Positions 36,254 to 45,195 of a stretch of DNA of 64,000 nucleotides are shown piece after piece. A model generated the notes under the pieces. It saw only the letters and a list, made by a program, of their open reading frames with translations. It did not search any database and was not told where the DNA came from. Origin of the DNA: Anaerolineae bacterium (lineage in GTDB: Bacteria; Chloroflexota; Anaerolineae; Anaerolineales; Anaerolineaceae); contig JABLWW010000003.1 in assembly GCA_013178295.1 (NCBI GenBank), positions 62,001 to 126,000 of the forward strand, written 5' to 3'. The translations under genes were made by a program, and so were the position numbers. Numbering within the stretch: the first letter of the stretch is position 1; each line of letters opens with the position of its first letter.

Positions 36254-37291
36254 ATGAAGACAAGAACAGCGGTTTTTACTGCTCCTAAGAGTATAGAAAT
36301 ACGCGAGTTTGAGTTACCTTCTCTTGGGGCGCATCAGATACTGGTCAAGGTGAAAAGCTGCGCGCTTTGCACTTGGGAGCAGCGTTTCTATAAAGGCTCT
36401 GCAAGTGAAGATTACCCGTTTCGTGGCGGACACGAAGTGGCAGGCGAAGTGGTTGAGTTGGGCAAAGAAGCCAATTGTGTTGCGGGCGTTGGGGACCCGG
36501 TGTGTTTGGCAATTATGACGCGCTGCGGGACGTGCGACTTTTGCCGCCGTGGGATGGACAATTTTTGCGACTGCGACAATGGCGGGAGGGTGCCGGGACA
36601 ACCGTGGGGACCGGGTGGTTTGAGTGACTATGTTATTCTGGAAGATTACCAGGTGTATAGTGCTGGTTCTTCTCGAGATTTTGCCAGTTTGGCTTTGGCA
36701 GAACCAGTTGCCTGCGTGGCGCGTAGTGTGTCTCGCCCAGAGATAGAATTTGGTGACACTGTATTGGTGCAGGGGGCTGGAATTATGGGGTTGCTGCACA
36801 TTCTGCTCTTGAAACAGCAGGGCGTGCGGGTGATGGTGAGCGAACCTGATGCTGCACGTCGAGAGCAGGCATCTGCCTTGGGGGCGACGGTTGCCATGTC
36901 GCCCTTTGATGCAGTCTTCGAAGATGCTGTACAAGAGTTTACGCGCGGGCGGGGTTTTAAAGCCATCTTTTTTACTGCTGGTGGCGTGCCTGCCGTGGAG
37001 CAAGCTGTCTCGTTGCTGTCTAAGGGAGGCTGGTTGTGCCTCTATGGATCAATCCATCCAAAGGGAATGATGCAGCTTGATCCGAATTGTATCCATTACA
37101 ACGAATATGTGTTGACGGGTACTTTTTCGCACACCCGGCGCAGCTTCCGCCAGGCAGTTGAGATGCTTTCCTATGGCTTGGTGGATGTCAGCCACTTTAT
37201 CAGCAAGAAGGTTGCTTTTCCAGATGTGCAGCAGGGGTTTGAATTGGCGATACAGCCGGATACGTATCGCGTTGTGATGATGTTTGAGTAA
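36254..37291 (+). CDS. Zinc-dependent medium-chain alcohol dehydrogenase
   Basis: A 345-residue MDR protein. Catalytic zinc ligands are Cys39, His60 and Glu61 (GGHEVAG). Structural zinc Cys are 91, 94, 97 and 105 (CGTCDFC...C). The nucleotide loop VLVQGAGIMGLLHI is followed by VSEPD, whose acidic residue favours NAD. It resembles sorbitol/threonine-dehydrogenase-type polyol enzymes. It sits between an SDR and a sugar kinase, consistent with processing a hydroxylated side chain or sugar-like fragment. Confidence 0.88.
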   Translation: MKTRTAVFTAPKSIEIREFELPSLGAHQILVKVKSCALCTWEQRFYKGSASEDYPFRGGHEVAGEVVELGKEANCVAGVGDPVCLAIMTRCGTCDFCRRGMDNFCDCDNGGRVPGQPWGPGGLSDYVILEDYQVYSAGSSRDFASLALAEPVACVARSVSRPEIEFGDTVLVQGAGIMGLLHILLLKQQGVRVMVSEPDAARREQASALGATVAMSPFDAVFEDAVQEFTRGRGFKAIFFTAGGVPAVEQAVSLLSKGGWLCLYGSIHPKGMMQLDPNCIHYNEYVLTGTFSHTRRSFRQAVEMLSYGLVDVSHFISKKVAFPDVQQGFELAIQPDTYRVVMMFE

Positions 37292-37356
37292 GAGGTGACC
37301 AGTACAAATGGAATGGAGAGAGTTATCTTGATGACGCGCGGGTGGGTTGTTTATTG

Positions 37357-38865
37357 ATGGCACAAAATGTTCTATTGGGGTTAGATATAGGCACTCAGGC
37401 GGTTAAGGGAGTGCTCGTTACTTCTGATGGGGATGTGTTGTCCAGCGCAAGCCTGGAGAGGGGCCCTCAACATCCCCATCAGGGATGGGCAGAGATGGAT
37501 GCCGAAAAAGACTGGTGGCAGGCGGGTGTTACGGTTGTTCGTAAGTTGTTGGCGACTTCGGGAATTGACCCCAGAACCATCTCCGCTGTTGGTGTTACGG
37601 CATTAGCCTGTTGTTTGTGCCCCTTGGATGCTTGGGGTGTTCCGCTGCGCCCTGCTATTATATATTCTGACAATCGCGCTATTGCCGAGTTGGAATGGGT
37701 TAACCATGTGAGCGGATTGTCTTTGAGCGCCGAGGCCGTGGTGCCAAAATTGATTTGGATCAGACAGCATGAACCAGAGGTGTTCTCGAAAATAAAAACC
37801 ATTCTTTCTGCCAATAACTATGTTGTCTATCGGTTAACTGGCAGACAAACCATGGACTATGATAACGCCAGCATTATGGGGGGGATTTTTGAAGTCAAAA
37901 CCAAGACATGGAATACCGAGCGGCTGCGGTTGTTGGAATTGTCGGCTTCCATTTGGCCCGAACTTTTGCCAGCTACAGGAATTGCTGGTAGAGTTTCGGA
38001 TGAGGCTGCGCAGGTTACAGGGTTGGTATCTGGTACGCCGGTTATTGCTGGAACGGGCGACACGTTTCCAACAATTGTGGGTTGTGGCGCAGTGGGTAGT
38101 GGTGATGCAATGGTGTCTTTTGGCACCACGGGATTGCTTACTCTGGCGAATAGACCGCTGGTTGAAGCCGTTGAGGGACCTCACTTTAGCAGCGTTTTAG
38201 GCGAGGGGGCGGTAACATGGGGCGCTAATGTGCTTTCAGCTGGACGGCTTCTTAAATGGTTCCGCGATCAATTTGCCGGACAAGAGCTTGTGGTGGCAGA
38301 ACGGATGGGCATCAGCGAGTATGATTTGCTAGAAAAGGAAGCTGAGCGGGTTGCTCCAGGGGCAGAAGGTCTCATTGTCCTGCCGCATCTGCTTGGCCGC
38401 CGCACACCGACTGCAAACCCGGTGCTGCGCGGGGCAATTTTGGGGTTGACCCCGTCGCATACCACCGTGCACATTTATCGCGCTATGTTGGAGGCATTTG
38501 CCTTCAATGTTCGCCAAGGTTTTGATGTGGTACGTCCAAATGTGCGGCGCTTGATAGCAACTGCAGGCGGCGCTCGCAGCACTCTCTGGCGACAGATTGT
38601 AGCCAGCGTTTTAGAAATGCCCTTGGTGTATCATGCGAATGGGAGTGGTCCCTTGGGAATTGCTTACATAGCGGCTTATGCCTTAGGATTGGTGCAAAGC
38701 TTTGATGAAATTAATACCCGCTGGTTACGTTTCCCGAAAACAACAGCACCTGTTTCAGAGTGGGCAGAAGTATATCGGCAGGTTTATCCTGTATATGCTG
38801 ACTTTGACGAGGCGCTTGTTAAGCCCTTCTCCAATTTGGCTTTGCTAAATCATACGACCATCTAA
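37357..38865 (+). CDS. FGGY-family carbohydrate kinase (xylulokinase-like)
   Basis: A 502-residue kinase with the N-terminal ATPase motif LLGLDIGTQAVKG (Asp10 phosphate loop), the WAEMD substrate segment (about residues 44-48), the catalytic Asp in AGTGDTFP, and the adenosine motif TAGGARSTLWRQ. Length and motifs fit xylulokinase-type enzymes that phosphorylate a ketopentose or related polyol. The ATG at 37357 is chosen from the family N-terminus; a GTG at 37342 is the alternative, and neither has a strong ribosome site. Last gene of the 28-kb plus-strand run, its 3' end overlaps the convergent DUF3592-like gene by 21 nt. Confidence 0.88.
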   Translation: MAQNVLLGLDIGTQAVKGVLVTSDGDVLSSASLERGPQHPHQGWAEMDAEKDWWQAGVTVVRKLLATSGIDPRTISAVGVTALACCLCPLDAWGVPLRPAIIYSDNRAIAELEWVNHVSGLSLSAEAVVPKLIWIRQHEPEVFSKIKTILSANNYVVYRLTGRQTMDYDNASIMGGIFEVKTKTWNTERLRLLELSASIWPELLPATGIAGRVSDEAAQVTGLVSGTPVIAGTGDTFPTIVGCGAVGSGDAMVSFGTTGLLTLANRPLVEAVEGPHFSSVLGEGAVTWGANVLSAGRLLKWFRDQFAGQELVVAERMGISEYDLLEKEAERVAPGAEGLIVLPHLLGRRTPTANPVLRGAILGLTPSHTTVHIYRAMLEAFAFNVRQGFDVVRPNVRRLIATAGGARSTLWRQIVASVLEMPLVYHANGSGPLGIAYIAAYALGLVQSFDEINTRWLRFPKTTAPVSEWAEVYRQVYPVYADFDEALVKPFSNLALLNHTTI

Positions 38866-39393
38866 CGACTGTTTTTTGTGGTATAGCAAGTTTTGACGTG
38901 GATTATCCGTTTTGTAGATAACATACACTTTAGCGTTCTTGCAGTATTGCGGCGAAGGCGGGTTTGACATGGCACACGTGCCGCGGTATTCCGTGCCCAT
39001 GATAGCGAAACGATAATGTATCAACCACTGCGGTTGGCGCAGAATGCGGACAGATAGATTCTCTTGGACTTCAATGATTTGCCCGATGGTGAAGTCGCCG
39101 TTGATGTAAATGCTGGCATTTTTTCTGGTTTGCTGAAAACGCCAGAGCAAGTCGGGGATGCCGGCAATGAGAAATATCAGACCGAACAGCAGGCATAAGT
39201 CTTTGAGGTTTGCTGCATTCTGGTTGGAAGAAAGCAGGTATCCGACAAGAATGAGCAGACATCCTAGAACACTAAAAATGATCGCTATGACCGCTAGTGC
39301 CTCGCTGCACATGCTTTTCCAGATATATCCTCGAGCAAGCTGGCGCGGGGCTGGAGGGGGTGGCAGTAGTCTGTACTCGGAGGAGAATGTCAT
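38845..39393 (-). CDS. Membrane protein with DUF3592-like region
   Basis: A 182-residue protein with two transmembrane helices (about 33-55 and 67-83) followed by a soluble beta-rich domain (about 95-175) resembling DUF3592 in pattern. I do not recognise a function. Its ATG overlaps the TGA of the upstream amidohydrolase gene (ATGA), so the two are translationally coupled. Its tail overlaps the kinase gene end. Confidence 0.6.
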   Translation of the reverse strand: MTFSSEYRLLPPPPAPRQLARGYIWKSMCSEALAVIAIIFSVLGCLLILVGYLLSSNQNAANLKDLCLLFGLIFLIAGIPDLLWRFQQTRKNASIYINGDFTIGQIIEVQENLSVRILRQPQWLIHYRFAIMGTEYRGTCAMSNPPSPQYCKNAKVYVIYKTDNPRQNLLYHKKQSLDGRMI

Positions 39394-40769
39394 ACAAAAA
39401 GGTGGGCTTTTGAGGCGATATTTCCTCGCTTACAGATTCTCTCAACCGCTTGCTGACAGTCTGAAAGCAGTTTCTCTTCGTCAACGTGTTTCATTTTGCC
39501 GTTCTGTACCAGCACTTTTCCTGCGACAATAACGGTATCTATATCGTTGCCGTTGGCGTTGTATACCAGAGCGGATTGCGCAGAGTGGACAGGCATAATA
39601 TGGGCTTTGCGCAGGTTGACCAAGACAATGTCTGCGAGGGCGCCTGGCTTCAGCTTGCCAATTTGGTTCTCGAGGCGCATGGCTTTTGCACCGCCCCAAA
39701 GTGCCATCTCTAAAACGTCCTCAGGCAATAGGGCTGTGGCATTTAGTGTGCCAACCTTTTGCAGACAGGCAGTGAATTTCAGGACTTCCATCATATCCTG
39801 TGAGTTGTTGGAGCCTGGTCCATCGGTTGCAAGCGCAGTAGGAATACCACGTTTGCGCCATTCCACTACTTTTGGTATGCCGGATGCCAAATACATGTTG
39901 CTGACAGGATTGTGTATAATGAGACTGCCGTGCTTGGCGATCAAATCCATTTCTTCCTCATCCAACCACACACAGTGCACCAGTTGCCAATGCTCATCCA
40001 GCACGCCGAGGTCTGCCAGCCAGCGGATGGGGCGTACCCCGAATTCATCCAGACTCATTTGTACTTCAGGGAGTGTTTCGTTGACGTGAATGTGAACACC
40101 AACGTCCCACTCTTTGGCAAGCTGACTGATTGTTTGCAGGGTGTCTCCACGGCACCCCCACGGGATCAAGGGTGCAAACTCTACACGGATTCTCCCGCCG
40201 TTGCGGTGATTCCAATACTTCACAAGGCGCTGTGTTTCTTTAATCACCTGTTCAGGGGTTTCGCGGAATTCTTCACGATATGGCTCTCGGTCGGCGTATC
40301 CGCGCGCCAGAAGCGCACGTATACCAATTTCTTCGGCTGCCTGTGCCACAACATCCATGTTTCTGGTAGAGGTTTGCACGTAGTCTTGCGATAAAACCGA
40401 AGTTGCTCCGCACTTTAAATTTTCCATAAAACCAAGTTTTGCAGAGAGATAAAAATCCTCCTCTGTCATTGCCAGTGCCCCGGGCCATGTAGCAGCAGCG
40501 AGCCATTCTAGCAGGGGTTTGTCATCCGCAAGCCCCCGCAGAAAAGTTTGAAAGAGGTGAGTGTGAGCGTTGACGAGGCCGGGAATGACGGCGCATCCTG
40601 AAGCTGAGATGACTTCGTCACATTTACCAACTAAATCTGACGACGGTTGCCCTGGCTCAACTTGTACAATACGTTCGCCTTCGATGACGATGTATCCTGG
40701 GGAGATGACCTCCCGCATATCCGTTACACAGGGCAATATTGTGCCATTTTGAATAAGCGTTGTATGCAT
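39390..40769 (-). CDS. Amidohydrolase of the Atz/Trz-SsnA deaminase group (B)
   Basis: A 459-residue hydrolase with HxH in NAHTHLFQ (His69, His71), VHIHVNE, LVHCVW, and the Asp in ATDGPGSNNSQDM. It is closely related to protein A at 24.3 kb. The start at 40769 gives the family N-terminus MHTTLIQNGT and has AAGGGA about 12 nt upstream; the frame is open to 40814. It is divergent from a third homolog (C), 133 nt away. A heterocycle or nucleoside deaminase role is likely; the substrate is not assignable. Confidence 0.87.
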   Translation of the reverse strand: MHTTLIQNGTILPCVTDMREVISPGYIVIEGERIVQVEPGQPSSDLVGKCDEVISASGCAVIPGLVNAHTHLFQTFLRGLADDKPLLEWLAAATWPGALAMTEEDFYLSAKLGFMENLKCGATSVLSQDYVQTSTRNMDVVAQAAEEIGIRALLARGYADREPYREEFRETPEQVIKETQRLVKYWNHRNGGRIRVEFAPLIPWGCRGDTLQTISQLAKEWDVGVHIHVNETLPEVQMSLDEFGVRPIRWLADLGVLDEHWQLVHCVWLDEEEMDLIAKHGSLIIHNPVSNMYLASGIPKVVEWRKRGIPTALATDGPGSNNSQDMMEVLKFTACLQKVGTLNATALLPEDVLEMALWGGAKAMRLENQIGKLKPGALADIVLVNLRKAHIMPVHSAQSALVYNANGNDIDTVIVAGKVLVQNGKMKHVDEEKLLSDCQQAVERICKRGNIASKAHLFV

Positions 40770-40816
40770 GTCAATTATTCCCTTATCTTCTTGCCAAAGG
40801 TTCTGTTCATACAAAC

Positions 40817-40825
40817 TGGTATAAT
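40817..40825 (+). promoter_or_regulatory. Extended -10 promoter of amidohydrolase C
   Basis: TGG-TATAAT (40817-40825) lies 77 nt before the ATG at 40903. There is no clear -35 box, as expected for an extended -10 promoter. Confidence 0.4.
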
Positions 40826-40902
40826 CGCTACGGCTTACAGAGTAATTATACGTTAGTTTTTAAAGCTTTCTGGCGATTTCACGATTTGGAAAGAGGCTCA
40901 CT

Positions 40903-42186
40903 ATGAAGACGGTTGTCATCCAGGATGGTACGCTGCTGACACCAACTGGCTGGGTTGAAGGCGGGTATGTAGCTGTTCGTGGGGATTCTATTGTTGCAAT
41001 TGGCTCTGAACTTCCTGGCGACTTGCTGCCCGATGAAGTTGTTTCTGCAAAGCATTGTGCTGTTATCCCCGGTTTGCTGAATGGACACACACACCTTTCA
41101 CAGACCTTCATGCGCGGTTTAGCAGGGGGAAGAACGTTGCTTGCATGGCTAAAAGAGCGGATTTGGCCGATACAGAATGCCATGACGCCGGAAATTTTGT
41201 ATCTGGCAGCTACGCTGGGGCTACTGGAGAATTTGCGTTGTGGCGTAACCCATGTGGTGAATCATCATAAGATTACCGCAACGCCTCAACACACAGATAT
41301 GGTGATGAAAGCAGCGCAGGAGACAGGGTTGAATTTTACTCTGGCGCGCTCCTGGGCGGATATAGGTAGCAATGCAGAGTCCCCCGACGCTATTTGGGAG
41401 GATATGAAAAGACTGTACACGGAGTGGCATGGGAAAGGCAATATTCGCATTGCTGATGGCCCTTTGACCCCTTGGCGTTGTTCAATGGAGTCATTGAGAA
41501 AGATGCACGCGCTGAGTCTAGATTGCGGTTCTTTTACCCATATCCATGTAGCAGAGACGCAGGAAGAGGTGCACATGAGCCTTCGGGATTGCGGGTGTCA
41601 TCCAATCGCATGGCTCAAGCAGATTGGCGTTCTAGATGCAAGCACCCAGATTGTTCATGCAGTGTGGGTGGGTGATATGGAAATAGAAATGCTTGCTTCT
41701 GCTGGGGCAACAGTGGTACATTGCCCAGTTAGTAATGCAGTGTTGGCTTCAGGAATCGCACCTCTATCATCGCTGAGGAGCAGACACATCCCTGTGCGGT
41801 TAGGCACAGATGGTCCCGCAAGCGGCGACATGCAAGATCTTTGGGAAGTCATTAAATCTGCGCTTCTGTTTTCTCGGGCTTCCATGCTGGATGCAATGGC
41901 GATTGCGCCGGGCGAGGCACTGGATTTGGGGCTTTCTACGACTGGTTTGCAAGTGGGAGATGTTGCTACGTTAACGGTGGTGGATCTTAACCATTGCCGC
42001 GCAATGCCTGTGTATGATGTGGGTTCTGCGTTGGCGCTTTGCACCCATGGTTGCGATGTCCGCTCGGTTATGGTAAATGGAAAGTTTCTAATCCGAGATG
42101 GACAGGTGCTGTTTTTGGATGAACCCGCGTTATTACAGGAATGCCGTCAGGCAGCGCAGCACTTGAGGAAGCTAGCCGGTTTTTGA
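40903..42186 (+). CDS. Amidohydrolase of the Atz/Trz-SsnA deaminase group (C)
   Basis: A 427-residue homolog of proteins A and B, with NGHTHLSQ (His62, His64), THIHVAE, IVHAVW, and the metal Asp in LGTDGPASGDMQD. The SNNSQD motif of A and B is replaced by ASGDMQD, suggesting a different substrate preference. It is transcribed away from B and converges on the Mch2 gene with a 15-nt gap. Probably a cytoplasmic deaminase or hydrolase of a ring nitrogen substituent. Confidence 0.85.
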   Translation: MKTVVIQDGTLLTPTGWVEGGYVAVRGDSIVAIGSELPGDLLPDEVVSAKHCAVIPGLLNGHTHLSQTFMRGLAGGRTLLAWLKERIWPIQNAMTPEILYLAATLGLLENLRCGVTHVVNHHKITATPQHTDMVMKAAQETGLNFTLARSWADIGSNAESPDAIWEDMKRLYTEWHGKGNIRIADGPLTPWRCSMESLRKMHALSLDCGSFTHIHVAETQEEVHMSLRDCGCHPIAWLKQIGVLDASTQIVHAVWVGDMEIEMLASAGATVVHCPVSNAVLASGIAPLSSLRSRHIPVRLGTDGPASGDMQDLWEVIKSALLFSRASMLDAMAIAPGEALDLGLSTTGLQVGDVATLTVVDLNHCRAMPVYDVGSALALCTHGCDVRSVMVNGKFLIRDGQVLFLDEPALLQECRQAAQHLRKLAGF

Positions 42187-42201
42187 AGTTGCGGTGGTCT
42201 G

Positions 42202-43152
42202 TTAGAAAAAAGAACGCCGCAAAATATCTGTATTGATTTTACCCGAAAGGAAACTCTTGCCGCTGCGCATGTTGTTTATCTGCACAGCTGCTGGTGAGTG
42301 CACATCGAGAGGTATCTGGTAAAAATCACGGTTATACCGCTCATAGATTTCTATGAACAATTGCCCGTAAGTGTTGGAAGCATCTGATGTGATGTGTGAA
42401 ATGACATCTTCAACTTTTTTATCCTCGCTGTCCACAATTAAACTGGCAAGCCCGCCGTATAACAGAGCATCGTTGATTCTCCCCATAGAGACCAATTTGT
42501 CATTGGCAAGGGGTGGCACGACACAGTAACCCTGCGCAAATCTTACTTGATTGATATCAAAACCTTCCTCGTCTAGCCTGTGTAAAGTTTGCTCGATAAT
42601 TCTGGCAGATACCTGCACCGCTGTTGTAAGGCTGGCATTGTTGGCTACCAGGATGTAGAGATTTTGCGGAGAGAGCTGACAGGATTCGGCAATCATTTGG
42701 GCGATTTTTGGGCTGATGGGGTCTTCTGTTTGTATGGCAATGACACCTTCGTGGTGGTGATCGCGATAAGTGATTAGGTCAAAATAGTGATCAGGGTTCT
42801 TACGGTTTAGTGCTCGGGCCGGGCCAGAAGTCATCGGCGCATCAGCCCGCGCTTCAAGCCGCCAGCCTGCAATTTGGGAGGCAATACAGGCTTCCATAGG
42901 ATGATCAACCACTACCCGCACAGCCGTTAATTGGAATTGATCAAGAGGAAAAGGCTCAAACGATACTTCCGCAATTCCGCCAAGCGTGATCAACGCATAA
43001 TACTTACCAGCTAACCATCCCCCTTTTGCCTGTTGTCCCATATCGATGACGGTACAACCGTTGTCTAGTTTTGAGATGGACACGCCAAACTTTTGCGGGT
43101 CTTCCAGCAACTGATGCACATAGGTCATTGCAGAGCGGTTGATGCTCAACAT
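42202..43152 (-). CDS. mch: Methenyl-tetrahydromethanopterin cyclohydrolase-like protein 2 (Mch2)
   Basis: A 316-residue Mch-family protein with MLSINRSA, TVIDMGQ (34-40), SGPARAL (109-115), LYILVANNAS (165-174), GRINDALLYGG (224-234) and PLDVHSPAAVQINN. In contrast to Mch1 it keeps both residues of the archaeal catalytic pair, Arg184 and Glu187 (SARIIEQ). The start at 43152 has GAGGAG upstream; the longer frame overlaps the SDR. It is the last gene of the operon E1 alpha 3 - E1 beta 3 - lipoyl carrier - SDR - Mch2, which ties the cyclohydrolase to a thiamine-dependent dehydrogenase a second time. Confidence 0.87.
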   Translation of the reverse strand: MLSINRSAMTYVHQLLEDPQKFGVSISKLDNGCTVIDMGQQAKGGWLAGKYYALITLGGIAEVSFEPFPLDQFQLTAVRVVVDHPMEACIASQIAGWRLEARADAPMTSGPARALNRKNPDHYFDLITYRDHHHEGVIAIQTEDPISPKIAQMIAESCQLSPQNLYILVANNASLTTAVQVSARIIEQTLHRLDEEGFDINQVRFAQGYCVVPPLANDKLVSMGRINDALLYGGLASLIVDSEDKKVEDVISHITSDASNTYGQLFIEIYERYNRDFYQIPLDVHSPAAVQINNMRSGKSFLSGKINTDILRRSFF

Positions 43153-43183
43153 TGTTAACTCCTCTTTGAAGGATTGGGATGTG

Positions 43184-43957
43184 TTAACGTGGTCCTGCTT
43201 CCTGGATGCCGAGTGCGCCATCTACCGGCAACACGATCCCGTTGATGTATTTTGCCTTATCTGAAGCCAAAAATAGAACAGCTTCTGCAATGTCTTCGGG
43301 GTCACCAAAATGTCCGCTGGGAATGTAGCGCTGAACCATAGTCTGTTTTTCGGGATCAGAGAACGCTGCCAGGAGGGCTTCAGTGCGAATCATACCGGGT
43401 GCCACGACATTGACACGGATGTTATACGGGGCAAGATCGAGCGCCATGGCGCGAGCAAGACTTTCGATGGCGCCTTTGCTGGCACTGTAAATACTACGGT
43501 TTCTTACGGTCATCTGTGCCAGAATCGAGCTGATATGTATAATCGCTCCCTTGCCTTTTTTAACCATGCTCCGGGCTGCCAGCTGACTAAGCTTAAAAAC
43601 GCCGAAAACATTGGTGTCAAAAACGCGATGCAATTCTTCCAAATCAACTTCCAGAAATGGATCACGGTTGAACGCGGCAGCGTTGTTGACCAGTACACTT
43701 AGATGCCCTAATTCGCGTTCAATCTCTTCAATCATCTGCTGGCATTCATCCGGTTTGCTAATATCTGCCTTGAAAAGACGGGCGGCTCCTCCATGCTGTT
43801 CAATGGTTCTCAGCGCCTCGTTAGCGCCATTCTCGTTGGAGCGGTAATTGAGGATAACTTGGGCACCCTGGCGGGCAAAGGCAATGGCTGTTGCCTTGCC
43901 AATTCCGCCGGAGGCGCCAGTGACCAAGACCACTTCGTTAGAAAAGCTTGCGGGCAC
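43184..43957 (-). CDS. Short-chain dehydrogenase/reductase (FabG-like)
   Basis: A 257-residue classical SDR with TGASGGIG (13-20), NNAAAF, a Ser in HISSI, and Tyr157-x3-Lys161 (YSASK). It ends with NGIVLPVDGALGIQ. An Arg after beta-2 (NYRSNE) favours NADPH. It lies between the lipoyl carrier gene (8-nt gap) and Mch2 (31-nt gap), so it belongs to the module 3 operon. Substrate unknown. Confidence 0.88.
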   Translation of the reverse strand: MPASFSNEVVLVTGASGGIGKATAIAFARQGAQVILNYRSNENGANEALRTIEQHGGAARLFKADISKPDECQQMIEEIERELGHLSVLVNNAAAFNRDPFLEVDLEELHRVFDTNVFGVFKLSQLAARSMVKKGKGAIIHISSILAQMTVRNRSIYSASKGAIESLARAMALDLAPYNIRVNVVAPGMIRTEALLAAFSDPEKQTMVQRYIPSGHFGDPEDIAEAVLFLASDKAKYINGIVLPVDGALGIQEAGPR

Positions 43958-43965
43958 TTTTACCT

Positions 43966-44202
43966 CTATTCAATAACGCAAATCACGGTTCCAACATCAA
44001 TGTTCTCGCTGCCATCCGGGACAAGTATTTTGGCAACTTTTCCGCTTACAGGCGCTTCTATCTGCTGGACAATTTTGTCTGTCTCAATTTCGACCAGGGG
44101 GCTGCCCTGTTGCACGGTATCTCCTTCTTTGACCAGCCAGTTGGTGATCGTGGCGTTTTCCATCGTTAAGCCCAGTTTGGGCAGAATCACTTCAGTTGAC
44201 AT
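43966..44202 (-). CDS. Free-standing lipoyl carrier protein
   Basis: A 78-residue protein consisting only of a lipoyl/biotinyl domain, with Lys43 in ETDKIVQQ at the hairpin turn. The E-x-DK context is that of lipoylation rather than biotinylation (no MKM). It is encoded 12 nt after E1 beta 3, where an E2 gene would normally be. No acyltransferase domain is present in this operon, so the acyl-lipoyl product of E1 must be used by a separate protein. The lipoyl-less E2-like protein at 15 kb is a candidate partner (inference). Confidence 0.9.
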   Translation of the reverse strand: MSTEVILPKLGLTMENATITNWLVKEGDTVQQGSPLVEIETDKIVQQIEAPVSGKVAKILVPDGSENIDVGTVICVIE

Positions 44203-44214
44203 GGGTAAAATCTC

Positions 44215-45195
44215 CTATGCTTTCTTAAGGGTTTTGTGAACGGCAGATATAATTTTTTCTTTGTCGGGAAGTATCAGTTTTTCTAATATTAATGAAAACG
44301 GAATGGGAGTATCCAAAGCAGCCACTCTTTGAACGGGGGACTTTAGGAAAGAAAATGCCTCCTCAGAGATCACTGCGCTGATATCTGCTGATAACCCTCC
44401 AATTTTAGGCGCTTCGTTGACAACAACTGCTCTTCCGGTTCGGGCGACGGACTCAAGCACAGTTTCATGATCCCAGGGGCGCAAAGTGCGCAGATCAATT
44501 ACTTCTGCAGAAATCCCTTCGGATGCCAGGTCTTCTGCTGCGTTCAACGCAAGGTGGTACATCCACATGGACGCCACAATGGTTACATCTTTTCCTTCCC
44601 TTCCAATTTTTGCCTTTCTGATGGGTACAGTGTATTTTTCCTCGGGCACGTCTTCTTTTATCCGGTAAAGCGCTTTGTGTTCCAGGAACAAAATGGGGTT
44701 GTCGTTTTCTATAGATGCGATTAACAGCCCTTTGGCATCATACGGTGTAGAAGGCGCCACAATCACCAGCCCTGGCACATTCATGAACCAGCCTTCCACG
44801 CTTTGTGAATGGTGTGGTCCGCCGCCAAAACCGGCACCACAGGCAGTGCGGATGACAATAGAGCTTTTGAATTGTCCATCGAACATGTAATGCACCTTTG
44901 CTGCATTATTGACAATCTGGTCATAGCAGGTGGTCAGGAAGTCAGCGAACATGATTTCGGCGACTGGTCGCATACCAACCATGGCAGCGCCTACTGCGGT
45001 GCCGATAATAGCTGCTTCAGACAGAGGCGTGTCGCGCACGCGTTCTGCACCGAATTTTTCGTACAGCCCGCGCGTCACGCCAAAATCGCCGCCCATTTTG
45101 CCAACATCTTCGCCCAGAACAAAAACCCTTTCGTTTTCCTCCATGGCGATGTGGAGAGCGTCATTTAAGGCCTGTACCATTGTCATCTTTTTCAT
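44215..45195 (-). CDS. Thiamine-diphosphate dehydrogenase E1 beta subunit, module 3
   Basis: A 326-residue E1 beta with FVLGEDVGKMGGDFG, RDTPLSEAAIIG, HHSQSVEGWFMN and DTPIPFSLILEKLILP. The ATG at 45195 overlaps the E1 alpha TGA (ATGA). It is more diverged from modules 1 and 2 than these are from each other: the Val-Pro-x-Pro-Tyr-Ser segment of modules 1 and 2, near the E2 contact, reads TPIPFSL here. This fits the absence of a PSBD-containing E2 in the operon. Confidence 0.9.
   Translation of the reverse strand: MKKMTMVQALNDALHIAMEENERVFVLGEDVGKMGGDFGVTRGLYEKFGAERVRDTPLSEAAIIGTAVGAAMVGMRPVAEIMFADFLTTCYDQIVNNAAKVHYMFDGQFKSSIVIRTACGAGFGGGPHHSQSVEGWFMNVPGLVIVAPSTPYDAKGLLIASIENDNPILFLEHKALYRIKEDVPEEKYTVPIRKAKIGREGKDVTIVASMWMYHLALNAAEDLASEGISAEVIDLRTLRPWDHETVLESVARTGRAVVVNEAPKIGGLSADISAVISEEAFSFLKSPVQRVAALDTPIPFSLILEKLILPDKEKIISAVHKTLKKA

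Noticed and set aside
40769-40774. TGTCAA at the start codon of amidohydrolase B as another operator half-site
   Set aside because: It overlaps the ATG, and no partner TTGACA lies 33-35 bp away; probably chance.
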